The notes under the pieces were generated by a model. It saw only the letters and a list, made by a program, of their open reading frames with translations. It searched no databases and was not told the origin of the DNA. Source: UBA3907 sp033810155 (GTDB lineage Bacteria; Bacillota; Sulfobacillia; Fermentithermobacillales; Fermentithermobacillaceae). Taken from it: 9,750 nucleotides of DNA. Shown piece after piece: positions 1 through 5,159 of this stretch. The DNA is taken from assembly GCA_033810155.1 (NCBI GenBank), contig JAPXKJ010000042.1, positions 1 through 9,750 of the forward strand. Reading direction: 5' to 3'. Position numbers and translations under genes: made by a program. The number at the start of each line of letters is the position of its first letter. The first letter of the stretch is position 1.

Positions 1-97
1 GCTTTATTCCTTTAGCAAGGCTGATCACGTGGGTCTCTGCACCGCCTATGTCCAATCCCATGGGCAGCATGAGCACGGAACCTTTCGACTCTGGCAT
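1..97 (-). CDS. Glycosyltransferase family 4-like protein, N-terminal fragment (runs off the left edge)
   Basis: The minus strand reads an open frame from an ATG at 95-97 to the window edge, about 32 residues. After a short polar start it gives a hydrophobic strand (VLMLPMGLDIGGAETH) and then VISLAKGIK. A beta strand, a G(L)xxGGAE turn and a helix with 'hv..LAkgl' are typical of the first Rossmann strand and sugar-acceptor loop of GT-B glycosyltransferases of family GT4. Such enzymes move a sugar from a nucleotide-sugar donor to a lipid, polysaccharide or protein acceptor; acceptor and donor cannot be told from this fragment. The frame stays open further upstream (a GTG lies at 107-109), so the start is uncertain; ATG 97 is preferred because the protein then begins just ahead of the first strand. 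The ribosome-binding site is weak. A good promoter lies upstream at 147-175. Confidence 0.68.
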   Translation of the reverse strand, partial: MPESKGSVLMLPMGLDIGGAETHVISLAKGIK

Positions 98-146
98 GTG
101 ACCAACCACTCTTTCTATAAGTAGCAGCGTTGTGGTACCTCTAGTT

Positions 147-175
147 AAGATAACTTGAATGTTCTTGATGGTCAA
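147..175 (-). promoter_or_regulatory. Predicted sigma-A-type promoter for the glycosyltransferase gene
   Basis: On the minus strand TTGACC (170-175, five of six matches to the -35 consensus) is followed after exactly 17 nt by TATCTT (147-152, four of six matches to the -10 consensus). Transcription would start near 140, giving a leader of roughly 40 nt before the ATG at 97. The promoter is divergent from the lipoprotein promoter predicted at 188-215, so the two may be regulated together. Prediction is by consensus only. Confidence 0.45.
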
Positions 176-187
176 GAGAAGATGAAA

Positions 188-215
188 TTGTAGTTCTAGC
201 CGAACGTGGTATATT
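188..215 (+). promoter_or_regulatory. Predicted promoter for the lipoprotein gene
   Basis: TATATT at 210-215 matches five of six -10 positions. TTGTAG at 188-193, 16 nt upstream, is a weak -35. A transcript from about 222 would have a leader of some 115 nt before the ATG at 339. The -10 lies between the arms of an imperfect inverted repeat (TAGTTC 191-196 and GAACTA 223-228), which could be an operator. Confidence 0.3.
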
Positions 216-267
216 CTAGGTGGAACTAGTAAGATGGAACTTAGGGTGAAAGTAAGCGTCTAAAACC

Positions 268-292
268 AAAGAACTATGATCTTAAGTTCTTT
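268..292. repeat. Perfect 8-bp inverted repeat in the lipoprotein leader
   Basis: AAAGAACT (268-275) and AGTTCTTT (285-292) are perfect inverted copies separated by 9 nt. There is no T-tract, so it does not look like an intrinsic terminator. It lies in the predicted leader of the lipoprotein gene, 47 nt ahead of its start. It shares the pentamer GAACT/AGTTC with other sites at 192-196, 223-227 and 237-241, so an operator for a dimeric regulator is as likely as an RNA hairpin. Confidence 0.45.
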
Positions 293-323
293 CGTCAATC
301 TTTGCATTGAGCTAACTCAATAT

Positions 324-330
324 GGAGGGA
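324..330 (+). promoter_or_regulatory. Ribosome-binding site fixing the lipoprotein start
   Basis: GGAGGGA lies 8 nt before ATG 339. This favours 339 over the in-frame ATG at 276, which sits inside an inverted repeat and lacks a Shine-Dalgarno sequence. Confidence 0.75.
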
Positions 331-338
331 TACAGACC

Positions 339-1382
339 ATGCAAATAAAGGCCGCACCGTACATCGCCCTTGCATCCTTGCTCTTGATGTCCTTGGTATT
401 TGCGGGATGTGGGGCAAAAGATCTGGTTACTCTGGCGGGATTAGAGGGTGCCGATCTATACGTAGGGGATCGATTTGGGAACAAGGTTAAGATAGACGTT
501 GCCGACGAATTTCTGAAAGCATTCAAAGAGGCCAAGTTCGTTAAGGATCCTAAGGATGCAAAGAGTGAGACTGAAGCCGATTATGTATTTTATTCAGGTG
601 ATAAGAAGATCTACTATGATTCCGAAGGGAAATATCTCATATTCATCGAGGATGGCAAAAAAAGCGTCTACTCTGCAGATCTGGACGGACTATTGTCGGG
701 GATCAAAGACCTTCCTCCTTCAGTTTCATTGGGATTCGATGATGAGGAATTGTCTGAATGGTTAAATGATCTGTCTCAGGTGAAAGAGCCTGCAGCGCTT
801 TTGTTTGAGCGAGACGGTAAGACAATACTGGTGGTTCTGGCGGGGGAAAAGCCTAGTGGTGGGTACACCATCGATCTGAACAATGTGTCAGTCCGTGACT
901 CAGGTCTTTTGCTTTCCGTGAAACTTGTTCCCCCACAAGAAGGAGCCTTACAGGTTATTACTTATCCTTATGCAGGGTTTACGCTAAGCAAGGAGACAGA
1001 CGTAGCGGTTGAGATGATAGTGCCCGGAAAAACAGGCGATGAAACCCTGCAAATACCTGTATCGCATGTGGCGGATGGGCAGAATGTAATACTACTCAAA
1101 CCCGCAGAAGGATCTGTATTGACCGAGAGGGTTAGGATGGTAGGTTTTGCAAGAGTGCCTGAGGGTACTTTTACCGTCGAAGTAGAGGATGGCCACAATG
1201 TCTTGGGTATAGAGCAAGTTACGGCTTCCAAAGGTGCTCCTGATTGGGGTTACTTTGACTTTTGGATGGATCTGGAGCCGGCTACCAGTCCTTACGGGAC
1301 CATCATTTGTGTGACTCAGTCTCCTCAAGATGGATCGAGGGTGGAAGAGCTTTTGGTATCAGTAGGTTTTGGCGCGAAATAG
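339..1382 (+). CDS. Lipoprotein with PrcB C-terminal-like and Gmad2 (spore-germination Ig-like) domains
   Basis: This is a predicted membrane-anchored, extracytoplasmic lipoprotein of 347 residues. A basic N-terminus (K4) and a hydrophobic stretch (7-21) end in FAGC with the lipidated cysteine at C24. Residues about 25-160 form an uncharacterised acidic N-terminal region with several short strands. Residues about 164-225 (GEKPSGGYTIDL..., then P...ITYPYAGFTL) resemble the C-terminal domain of PrcB-type proteins, whose hallmark is a GGY turn. Residues about 249-343 (LLKPAEGSVLTERVRMVGFA, then W.YFDFWMDL and SPQDGS) match the Gmad2 immunoglobulin-like domain found in spore germination and cell-envelope proteins. 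The start at 339 is chosen because GGAGGGA (324-330) lies 8 nt ahead and the signal peptide begins right there; an in-frame ATG at 276 has no ribosome-binding site. Role unknown; a cell-envelope or protease-related binding function is inferred. The gene converges on the PHP gene with a 43-bp gap. Confidence 0.85.
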   Translation: MQIKAAPYIALASLLLMSLVFAGCGAKDLVTLAGLEGADLYVGDRFGNKVKIDVADEFLKAFKEAKFVKDPKDAKSETEADYVFYSGDKKIYYDSEGKYLIFIEDGKKSVYSADLDGLLSGIKDLPPSVSLGFDDEELSEWLNDLSQVKEPAALLFERDGKTILVVLAGEKPSGGYTIDLNNVSVRDSGLLLSVKLVPPQEGALQVITYPYAGFTLSKETDVAVEMIVPGKTGDETLQIPVSHVADGQNVILLKPAEGSVLTERVRMVGFARVPEGTFTVEVEDGHNVLGIEQVTASKGAPDWGYFDFWMDLEPATSPYGTIICVTQSPQDGSRVEELLVSVGFGAK

Positions 1383-1425
1383 CGCTCACTAAAGCTACAG
1401 TTAAAATACGCGCTCTTTCAGTGGC

Positions 1426-2085
1426 CTAGCTGCTTTGAGGATAGTAGTTTTTGGACATGAGGGCATTAACAAGGTCTTTGATTGAGTATACGGGGGCTCT
1501 GAAAACTGTACAGGCTTTGCCGACATTCTCAGGTATATGTGCATCGCTTCCTCCCAGACTGCCGAGCCCCCTTTCTTTTGCGAACGCACCGAGGACTTCA
1601 TGTACTATGGGATTGCCTGCCTGCTTACCGTTGCACACTTCGATGGCTGTCAGATTATCAAGCGATGTGATCCTGTCGTCTACGCCAACTATAAGGCCAC
1701 CCTGGTCACCGGCTCCGTGAGATATGTGCCAGGGGTGGGCAGGAACAACAACCCCCCCAAGGCTTCTTACGCGGTTAACCAGTTCCTGAGCATTACATAA
1801 GGTGTTTCGGCCCCAGTCCTTCCAAATCTCATCTTCAACTCCATAAACGAGCATGTGGCCTGCATCAGTTGCGAGTTCGACGCCCCTGAAAATGGCAATT
1901 GGGTACTTCTTCTTTAGCTCTTCGAAAGGACGGCTTGCGTAAAGACTCCCATGTTCGGTTATGCAGATCCCATCCAGCCCCTTATCAAGGGCCGATTCCA
2001 CGATATCTTTGGGCTCAGCTAGGGACTCGCCGGAATACTTAGAATGAACATGCAAGTCCACGCGAAATTGTCGCTTCTTAGCCAT
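1426..2085 (-). CDS. PHP-domain metallohydrolase (predicted phosphoesterase)
   Basis: This 219-residue cytoplasmic protein is essentially one PHP (polymerase and histidinol phosphatase) domain, a TIM-like barrel that binds two or three metal ions and hydrolyses phosphoesters. All PHP motifs are visible: HVH at residues 12-14 (motif I, in DLHVHSKYSGES), TEH with H45 (motif II), GVE with E70, then H77 in GHMLVYG, AHPWH with H117 (motif III) and SDAH with D181 and H183 (motif IV). Length and layout match stand-alone PHP proteins; the substrate cannot be deduced. The start is supported by GGGGGA (2091-2096) 5 nt upstream. The gene lies 62 nt downstream of the HipA-like gene on the same strand, with no clear terminator between, so the two are probably co-transcribed. 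The intervening stretch is very A/T-rich. Confidence 0.88.
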   Translation of the reverse strand: MAKKRQFRVDLHVHSKYSGESLAEPKDIVESALDKGLDGICITEHGSLYASRPFEELKKKYPIAIFRGVELATDAGHMLVYGVEDEIWKDWGRNTLCNAQELVNRVRSLGGVVVPAHPWHISHGAGDQGGLIVGVDDRITSLDNLTAIEVCNGKQAGNPIVHEVLGAFAKERGLGSLGGSDAHIPENVGKACTVFRAPVYSIKDLVNALMSKNYYPQSS

Positions 2086-2147
2086 TCATTTCCCCCGACA
2101 GATTTAATTTTTCCTTAATTTATTAGAAATCGTGCTGTTTGGCTAGT

Positions 2148-2966
2148 CTACTTAATCTGTCGCCAGAATGTTTGTCTCAAGACAGGTTCGTAGAACATAG
2201 GACCCTTCGCACTATCTCTCTGACTTAGGAATGCTCCTCTTATTATATCAATATCTTCGGAGATTTGTGCAATATTATTTACTATGTACTCGCCAAAAAA
2301 ACCGGAAAACTCGTCCTCTGCTACTTGCACGATAGATCTTACTTCACTGTGTGAGATGTCTGAAAAAACTTCAACAGCAGAATTCAGTATTTTTTCTCGT
2401 CGTCTTGAATAAGCGTCGAAATAAGTCTTGATTGAAGAAATGCGTCCCGCATCTGCCGTGTCTTGGATCTTTAGGAGGAATCTATATATATTCTGGCACC
2501 GAGGATCAAGACTTGCTCCGAAGTCAAACCAAACGGGAATCCCAGATACCACGTATATGTTTCTGTCCCCGTCATCCCAGTTTCTTACCAGAGTATCTAA
2601 GACGATTTGGTAGCCTGTGGCGGTTTCCGGATCAGCGTGGGGAAGTGTTTCTTTCGTGTACTGGTATGCAGCTCTTGAGAAGTAGAATTCGGGACCTACT
2701 AGGTTAACCAGTGTATTCATGTCTTCGGGACTGAGGTCCATTTCATCTGCGAGTTTGACACTTACAACGTTGCATCTTCCGAGGCCCAAAAGGCTAACGA
2801 TCTTCTCAATAGGGCCATAACTAAAGAATCTTTCGGGTACGACCAGTTTTTGAGAAGATGCTTGCGAAACGGGAGGGATTGAAGGTTTGAAATGTTGTTT
2901 AACGTAATATATTTCGCCATCAGTAATGTACTTTACCATGCCATGTTCTATTTCTATTGTTCCCAT
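2148..2966 (-). CDS. Predicted HipA-like (HipA_2-type) kinase-fold protein
   Basis: This is a 272-residue soluble protein with no signal peptide. I do not recognise it with certainty, but the centre carries a kinase-like catalytic signature. Residues 129-136 read NWDDGDRN, so D131 and N136 have the D-x4-N spacing of a kinase catalytic loop, and DFG follows at 148-150 as the metal-binding motif. Near the N-terminus, IYYVKQHF (K23) could be the nucleotide-binding lysine. The order Y-V-K, N-x-D...N, then DFG resembles the small stand-alone HipA-like kinases of Gram-positive bacteria rather than full HipA toxins (about 440 residues). No HipB-like DNA-binding partner is encoded beside it. GGAGG (2979-2983) lies 12 nt before ATG 2966, a long spacing; an in-frame CTG at 2970-2972 has ideal spacing and is a possible alternative start. 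The PHP gene follows on the same strand. The C-terminal 120 residues are helical and unassigned. Confidence 0.6.
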   Translation of the reverse strand: MGTIEIEHGMVKYITDGEIYYVKQHFKPSIPPVSQASSQKLVVPERFFSYGPIEKIVSLLGLGRCNVVSVKLADEMDLSPEDMNTLVNLVGPEFYFSRAAYQYTKETLPHADPETATGYQIVLDTLVRNWDDGDRNIYVVSGIPVWFDFGASLDPRCQNIYRFLLKIQDTADAGRISSIKTYFDAYSRRREKILNSAVEVFSDISHSEVRSIVQVAEDEFSGFFGEYIVNNIAQISEDIDIIRGAFLSQRDSAKGPMFYEPVLRQTFWRQIK

Positions 2967-3040
2967 ATACAGATATTTCCTCCCGAAGGGTCATATGCTC
3001 ACATCTGGTTACCCTGACTCCTCGTTTCTCTGGCAAGTCC

Positions 3041-3049
3041 ATTTTATCA
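3041..3049 (-). promoter_or_regulatory. Predicted extended -10 promoter for the HipA-like/PHP pair
   Basis: On the minus strand TGATAAAAT gives a TGn extension followed by TAAAAT (3041-3046, five of six matches to the -10 consensus). No good -35 lies 16-18 nt upstream, which is common for extended -10 promoters. A start near 3034 would leave a leader of about 70 nt carrying the GGAGG at 2979-2983. Confidence 0.4.
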
Positions 3050-3181
3050 CAACATTTGGGTCATTAACGCCCATTGAAAGACGACGAGCGCGGAACGGCC
3101 TATTTTGGGATCAAAAAAGTCTGAATGTTTGTCCCGTATGTAATATACTTGATGATAGGCATAAAGACTGAGACTTGTTCG

Positions 3182-3210
3182 TTGACGTGCTTGGTAAGTG
3201 CTTAGGCAAT
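3182..3210 (+). promoter_or_regulatory. Possible promoter for the radical SAM gene
   Basis: TTGACG (3182-3187, five of six matches to the -35 consensus) is followed after 17 nt by a weak GGCAAT (3205-3210, three of six matches). It lies in the 289-bp divergent region 2967-3255, in which I see no further gene. The alternative TTGTCC 3129-3134 with GATGAT 3151-3156 is comparably weak. Confidence 0.25.
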
Positions 3211-3255
3211 AGCAGGCGAGTCAGCGCGAATAGAAGTGGGAGGAACTGTGATTAG

Positions 3256-4152
3256 ATGAAATGCACTCAATGCCCTAGATACTGCACTGTCGATCGTTCA
3301 AGTGGTGAGTTGGGTTTCTGCCGCAAGGGGCTTTTGCCGGAAGTTGCGTTCGCCGAACTTCATTTCTGGGAAGAACCCTGTATATCCGGCACAGGAGGTT
3401 CAGGCGCGGTGTTTTTCTCCGGATGCAACCTGTCTTGTGTGTTCTGCCAAAACTACGAAATAAGTCAGAATGGCCGTTTTGGAAGAGTACATGACATAGA
3501 GGCACTGGCCAGCATCTTTCTCACCCTAGAGCGCAGAGGTGCCCACAATATAAACCTTGTTTCACCAACGCAGTTCTCTCAGAAAGTGGCAGAATCAATT
3601 GAACTCGCCAAGAGGATAGGCGTACGAGTGCCTTTTGTGTACAACTCAAACGGATATGAATCGCCTGAGACTTTGGCTCTGATGGACGGGCTCATAGACG
3701 TATATCTTCCGGATCTCAAGTATTTCTCGGACGAATTGGCCACAAAGTATTCATCGGCGCCATCATATTTTGAACATGCTTCCCGAGCCATAATAGAGAT
3801 GGCAAGGCAAGTGGGTACGCCGCAGCTAGACGATCATGGGATAATACAAAAGGGGTTGATTGTGCGCCACCTGGTTCTGCCGGGTCAGATTGAGGACTCA
3901 AAGAAGATCTTAAGGTGGATCAAAGAAAACCTCCCTAGGGGTACCTATGTCAGTCTGATGGCACAGTACTGCCCGGTCAATAAAGCCGGGGATTATTCGG
4001 AGATAAATAGGACTTTGACGCGAGAAGAGTATGAAGAGATCGTGAATGTGCTTTACGATCTTGAACTTGAGGATGGCTACATTCAGGAGATGTCATCTGC
4101 AAGTAATGAGTTTATACCTGATTTCGGTTTGAAGCGCACAAATGAGGTGTGA
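3256..4152 (+). CDS. Radical SAM protein of the PflX/COG1313 type
   Basis: This 298-residue cytoplasmic iron-sulfur enzyme has the radical SAM signature CNLSCVFC, with C57, C61 and C64 (CX3CX2C) binding the [4Fe-4S] cluster that cleaves S-adenosylmethionine. It is followed by QNYEIS, characteristic of the COG1313 (PflX) family related to pyruvate formate-lyase activases. The N-terminus has a second cysteine set (C3, C6, C10, C22 in CxxCxxxC...GFC), then HFWEEPCISGTGGSGAVFF, also typical of the family and possibly holding an extra metal site. VYNSNGY (about 128-134) and DVYLPDLKYF (about 147-156) fit the barrel strands that hold SAM. The target is not known; glycyl-radical activation has been suggested for the family, but no glycyl-radical enzyme lies in the window. 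GGGAGGA (3238-3244) lies 11 nt before the ATG. Full length for the family. Confidence 0.9.
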   Translation: MKCTQCPRYCTVDRSSGELGFCRKGLLPEVAFAELHFWEEPCISGTGGSGAVFFSGCNLSCVFCQNYEISQNGRFGRVHDIEALASIFLTLERRGAHNINLVSPTQFSQKVAESIELAKRIGVRVPFVYNSNGYESPETLALMDGLIDVYLPDLKYFSDELATKYSSAPSYFEHASRAIIEMARQVGTPQLDDHGIIQKGLIVRHLVLPGQIEDSKKILRWIKENLPRGTYVSLMAQYCPVNKAGDYSEINRTLTREEYEEIVNVLYDLELEDGYIQEMSSASNEFIPDFGLKRTNEV

Positions 4153-4154
4153 TG

Positions 4155-4163
4155 TGGTATTAT
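4155..4163 (+). promoter_or_regulatory. Predicted extended -10 promoter for the FMN-binding protein gene
   Basis: TGGTATTAT begins 3 nt after the radical SAM stop codon. It has a TGn extension and TATTAT (4158-4163, five of six matches to the -10 consensus). No good -35 lies at the proper spacing. A transcript from about 4170 would carry the 4179-4198 hairpin in its leader. Read-through from the radical SAM gene is also possible. Confidence 0.35.
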
Positions 4164-4178
4164 TTGGCTAATATTAGG

Positions 4179-4198
4179 ATAACCCAATAACGGGTTAT
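4179..4198 (+). repeat. Perfect 7-bp inverted repeat just ahead of the FMN-protein ribosome-binding site
   Basis: ATAACCC (4179-4185) and GGGTTAT (4192-4198) are perfect inverted copies around a 6-nt loop. No T-tract follows, so it is not a standard terminator. It ends 6 nt before GGGGAGG (4205-4211). It may be an operator or a leader hairpin. Its right arm includes the first in-frame ATG (4197), which argues against that codon as the start. Confidence 0.5.
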
Positions 4199-4204
4199 GA
4201 TGTC

Positions 4205-4211
4205 GGGGAGG
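4205..4211 (+). promoter_or_regulatory. Ribosome-binding site fixing the FMN-protein start
   Basis: GGGGAGG lies 9 nt before ATG 4221. The in-frame ATGs at 4197 and 4200 lie upstream of it and have no Shine-Dalgarno sequence of their own. Confidence 0.65.
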
Positions 4212-4220
4212 CAGGCTGGA

Positions 4221-5012
4221 ATGCAACAAATTCTGAGACTCGGGTTAATTCTGGCATGTATATGTGCTTTGTCCGGTGTCGGACTGGCAGCAGTCTATAA
4301 CACAACGAAGCCGATCATCGACAAACGAGCGGAAGAGGATCTTTTGAACGCTGTTAAAGAGGTCCTAATGGAAGCTTCTACTATTGAGCAGCACGAGAAA
4401 GATGGCAAGGTCTATTGGGTTGGCAAATCAGGTAGTGAGGTAGTCGGAGCGGCCATGCAGGTTGAATCTCAAGGTTATGGTAGTGAACCGATAAAGATGA
4501 TGGTTGGTGTAGATTCTAGCGGGAAAATCACCAAAGTCGAGATAATGTCTTTATCAGAAACTCCAGGCATAGGTAGTCGTGTCGGCAGTGAAGAGTTTCT
4601 ATCTCGGTTCAGTGGTGTGGAGAATCCTGCTGCGGTAGAAGGTATTTCGGGCGCAACGGTATCTTCTGGTGCAGTTAAGGGAGGAGTCGCAAGCGCAGTG
4701 GATTTTCTAAAGACGGTGGTGGCGCCTGAGAGCGAAGTGGTGATAGATATAGGCTCTATTCCTGATGGCACCTACGAGGGTGTTGGTGAAGGATTGTTTG
4801 GCCCTATAAGGGTATCGGTAGTTGTGCAAGGTGGTAGAATAACAGAAGTAAAGGTTCTTGAGCATACAGAAAGCGAAGGGATCTCTGATCCCGCAATTTC
4901 GGGTATTCCCAAGGCTATAGTCGAAAACCAGAAGGTGGATGTGGACACGGTTTCCGGAGCAACTTTCACAAGTAAAGGCATTATTGAAGCGGTGAAGAAT
5001 GCATTGAAATAG
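4221..5012 (+). CDS. RnfG-like membrane-anchored protein with two FMN-binding domains
   Basis: The 263-residue product has one N-terminal membrane segment (about residues 6-26, LGLILACICALSGVGLAAVY) with the rest predicted outside the membrane. Domain 1 (about 65-165) resembles RnfG/NqrC: ETPGIGSR at 113-120 and SGATVSS at 143-149. Domain 2 (about 178-262) is a second FMN_bind domain starting DGTYEGVGEG and ending with D242-TVSGATFTS at 243-251. SGAT is the site where the flavin transferase ApbE links FMN to threonine, so T146 and T248 are predicted flavin sites. Such proteins pass electrons across or along the membrane. No other rnf, nqr or apbE gene is visible, so the redox partner is unknown. 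ATG 4221 is chosen from the ribosome-binding site and the RnfG-like N-terminus; ATG 4197 would add 8 residues. A strong terminator follows. Confidence 0.85.
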   Translation: MQQILRLGLILACICALSGVGLAAVYNTTKPIIDKRAEEDLLNAVKEVLMEASTIEQHEKDGKVYWVGKSGSEVVGAAMQVESQGYGSEPIKMMVGVDSSGKITKVEIMSLSETPGIGSRVGSEEFLSRFSGVENPAAVEGISGATVSSGAVKGGVASAVDFLKTVVAPESEVVIDIGSIPDGTYEGVGEGLFGPIRVSVVVQGGRITEVKVLEHTESEGISDPAISGIPKAIVENQKVDVDTVSGATFTSKGIIEAVKNALK

Positions 5013-5030
5013 AGCATACGTCCGCAGTTT

Positions 5031-5079
5031 AACCCCGGGTGCGTGAAATCCAGAGCGATTTCTCATACCCGGGGTTTTT
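5031..5079 (+). terminator. Strong intrinsic terminator after the FMN-protein gene
   Basis: AACCCCGGGT (5031-5040) pairs with ACCCGGGGTT (5067-5076). An inner GAAATC/GATTTC pairing (5045-5050 with 5057-5062) extends the stem to a long, slightly interrupted hairpin around a short loop. A run of five T (5075-5079) follows directly. It lies 18 nt after the stop codon and insulates the SOS operon from upstream transcription. Confidence 0.92.
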
Positions 5080-5087
5080 GATTCCCA

Positions 5088-5117
5088 TTGACTTTTGATG
5101 CTTCTTGATATTATTAT
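5088..5117 (+). promoter_or_regulatory. Predicted sigma-A-type promoter of the imuB-dnaE2 operon
   Basis: TTGACT (5088-5093, five of six matches to the -35 consensus) and TATTAT (5112-5117, five of six matches to the -10 consensus) are 18 nt apart. It starts 8 nt beyond the upstream terminator. The expected start site near 5124 is directly before the LexA box at 5127-5140, so bound LexA would block transcription. Confidence 0.7.
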
Positions 5118-5126
5118 CTTCCTAAG

Positions 5127-5140
5127 CGAACAAATGTTCT
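5127..5140. promoter_or_regulatory. LexA-binding site (Firmicutes SOS box)
   Basis: CGAACAAATGTTCT contains the palindromic core GAAC-N4-GTTC. It fits the Bacillus subtilis type consensus CGAACRNRYGTTYC at every position but the last (T instead of C). It sits over the predicted transcription start and 20 nt ahead of the imuB ATG. LexA repression relieved by RecA after DNA damage is the expected control of the whole operon. Confidence 0.88.
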
Positions 5141-5144
5141 ATTC

Positions 5145-5151
5145 AGGGTGG
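5145..5151 (+). promoter_or_regulatory. Ribosome-binding site favouring the imuB start at 5160
   Basis: AGGGTGG lies 8 nt ahead of ATG 5160. The in-frame GTG at 5148 overlaps this site and is therefore unlikely to be the start; ATG 5169 is another in-frame possibility. Confidence 0.55.
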
Positions 5152-5159
5152 GCGATCCA

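Noticed and set aside
276..338. Upstream in-frame ATG extending the lipoprotein by 21 residues.
   Set aside because: No ribosome-binding site, it lies at an inverted repeat, and it would put a polar extension ahead of a perfectly placed lipoprotein signal peptide.
1381..1423. Possible bidirectional terminator between the converging lipoprotein and PHP genes (AGCGC/GCGCT and CACTAAAG/CTTTCAGTG pairings).
   Set aside because: The two pairings are interleaved rather than nested, the loops are about 20 nt or more, one arm has a bulge, and no T-tract follows on either strand.
2086..2147. Separate promoter or terminator in the A/T-rich gap between the HipA-like and PHP genes.
   Set aside because: Only loose A/T-rich direct repeats are visible; no -35/-10 pair with good spacing and no GC-rich stem with a T-tract.
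2967..3255. A small plus-strand frame (81 codons, 2926-3171) in the divergent region.
   Set aside because: It begins inside the HipA-like gene on the other strand, has no Shine-Dalgarno sequence and its composition does not look coding; the region is better explained as divergent promoters.
4475..5066. Three minus-strand open frames (98, 119 and 81 codons) opposite the FMN-protein gene.
   Set aside because: They mirror the well-supported FMN_bind coding sequence, and one runs through the terminator hairpin; no start signals.
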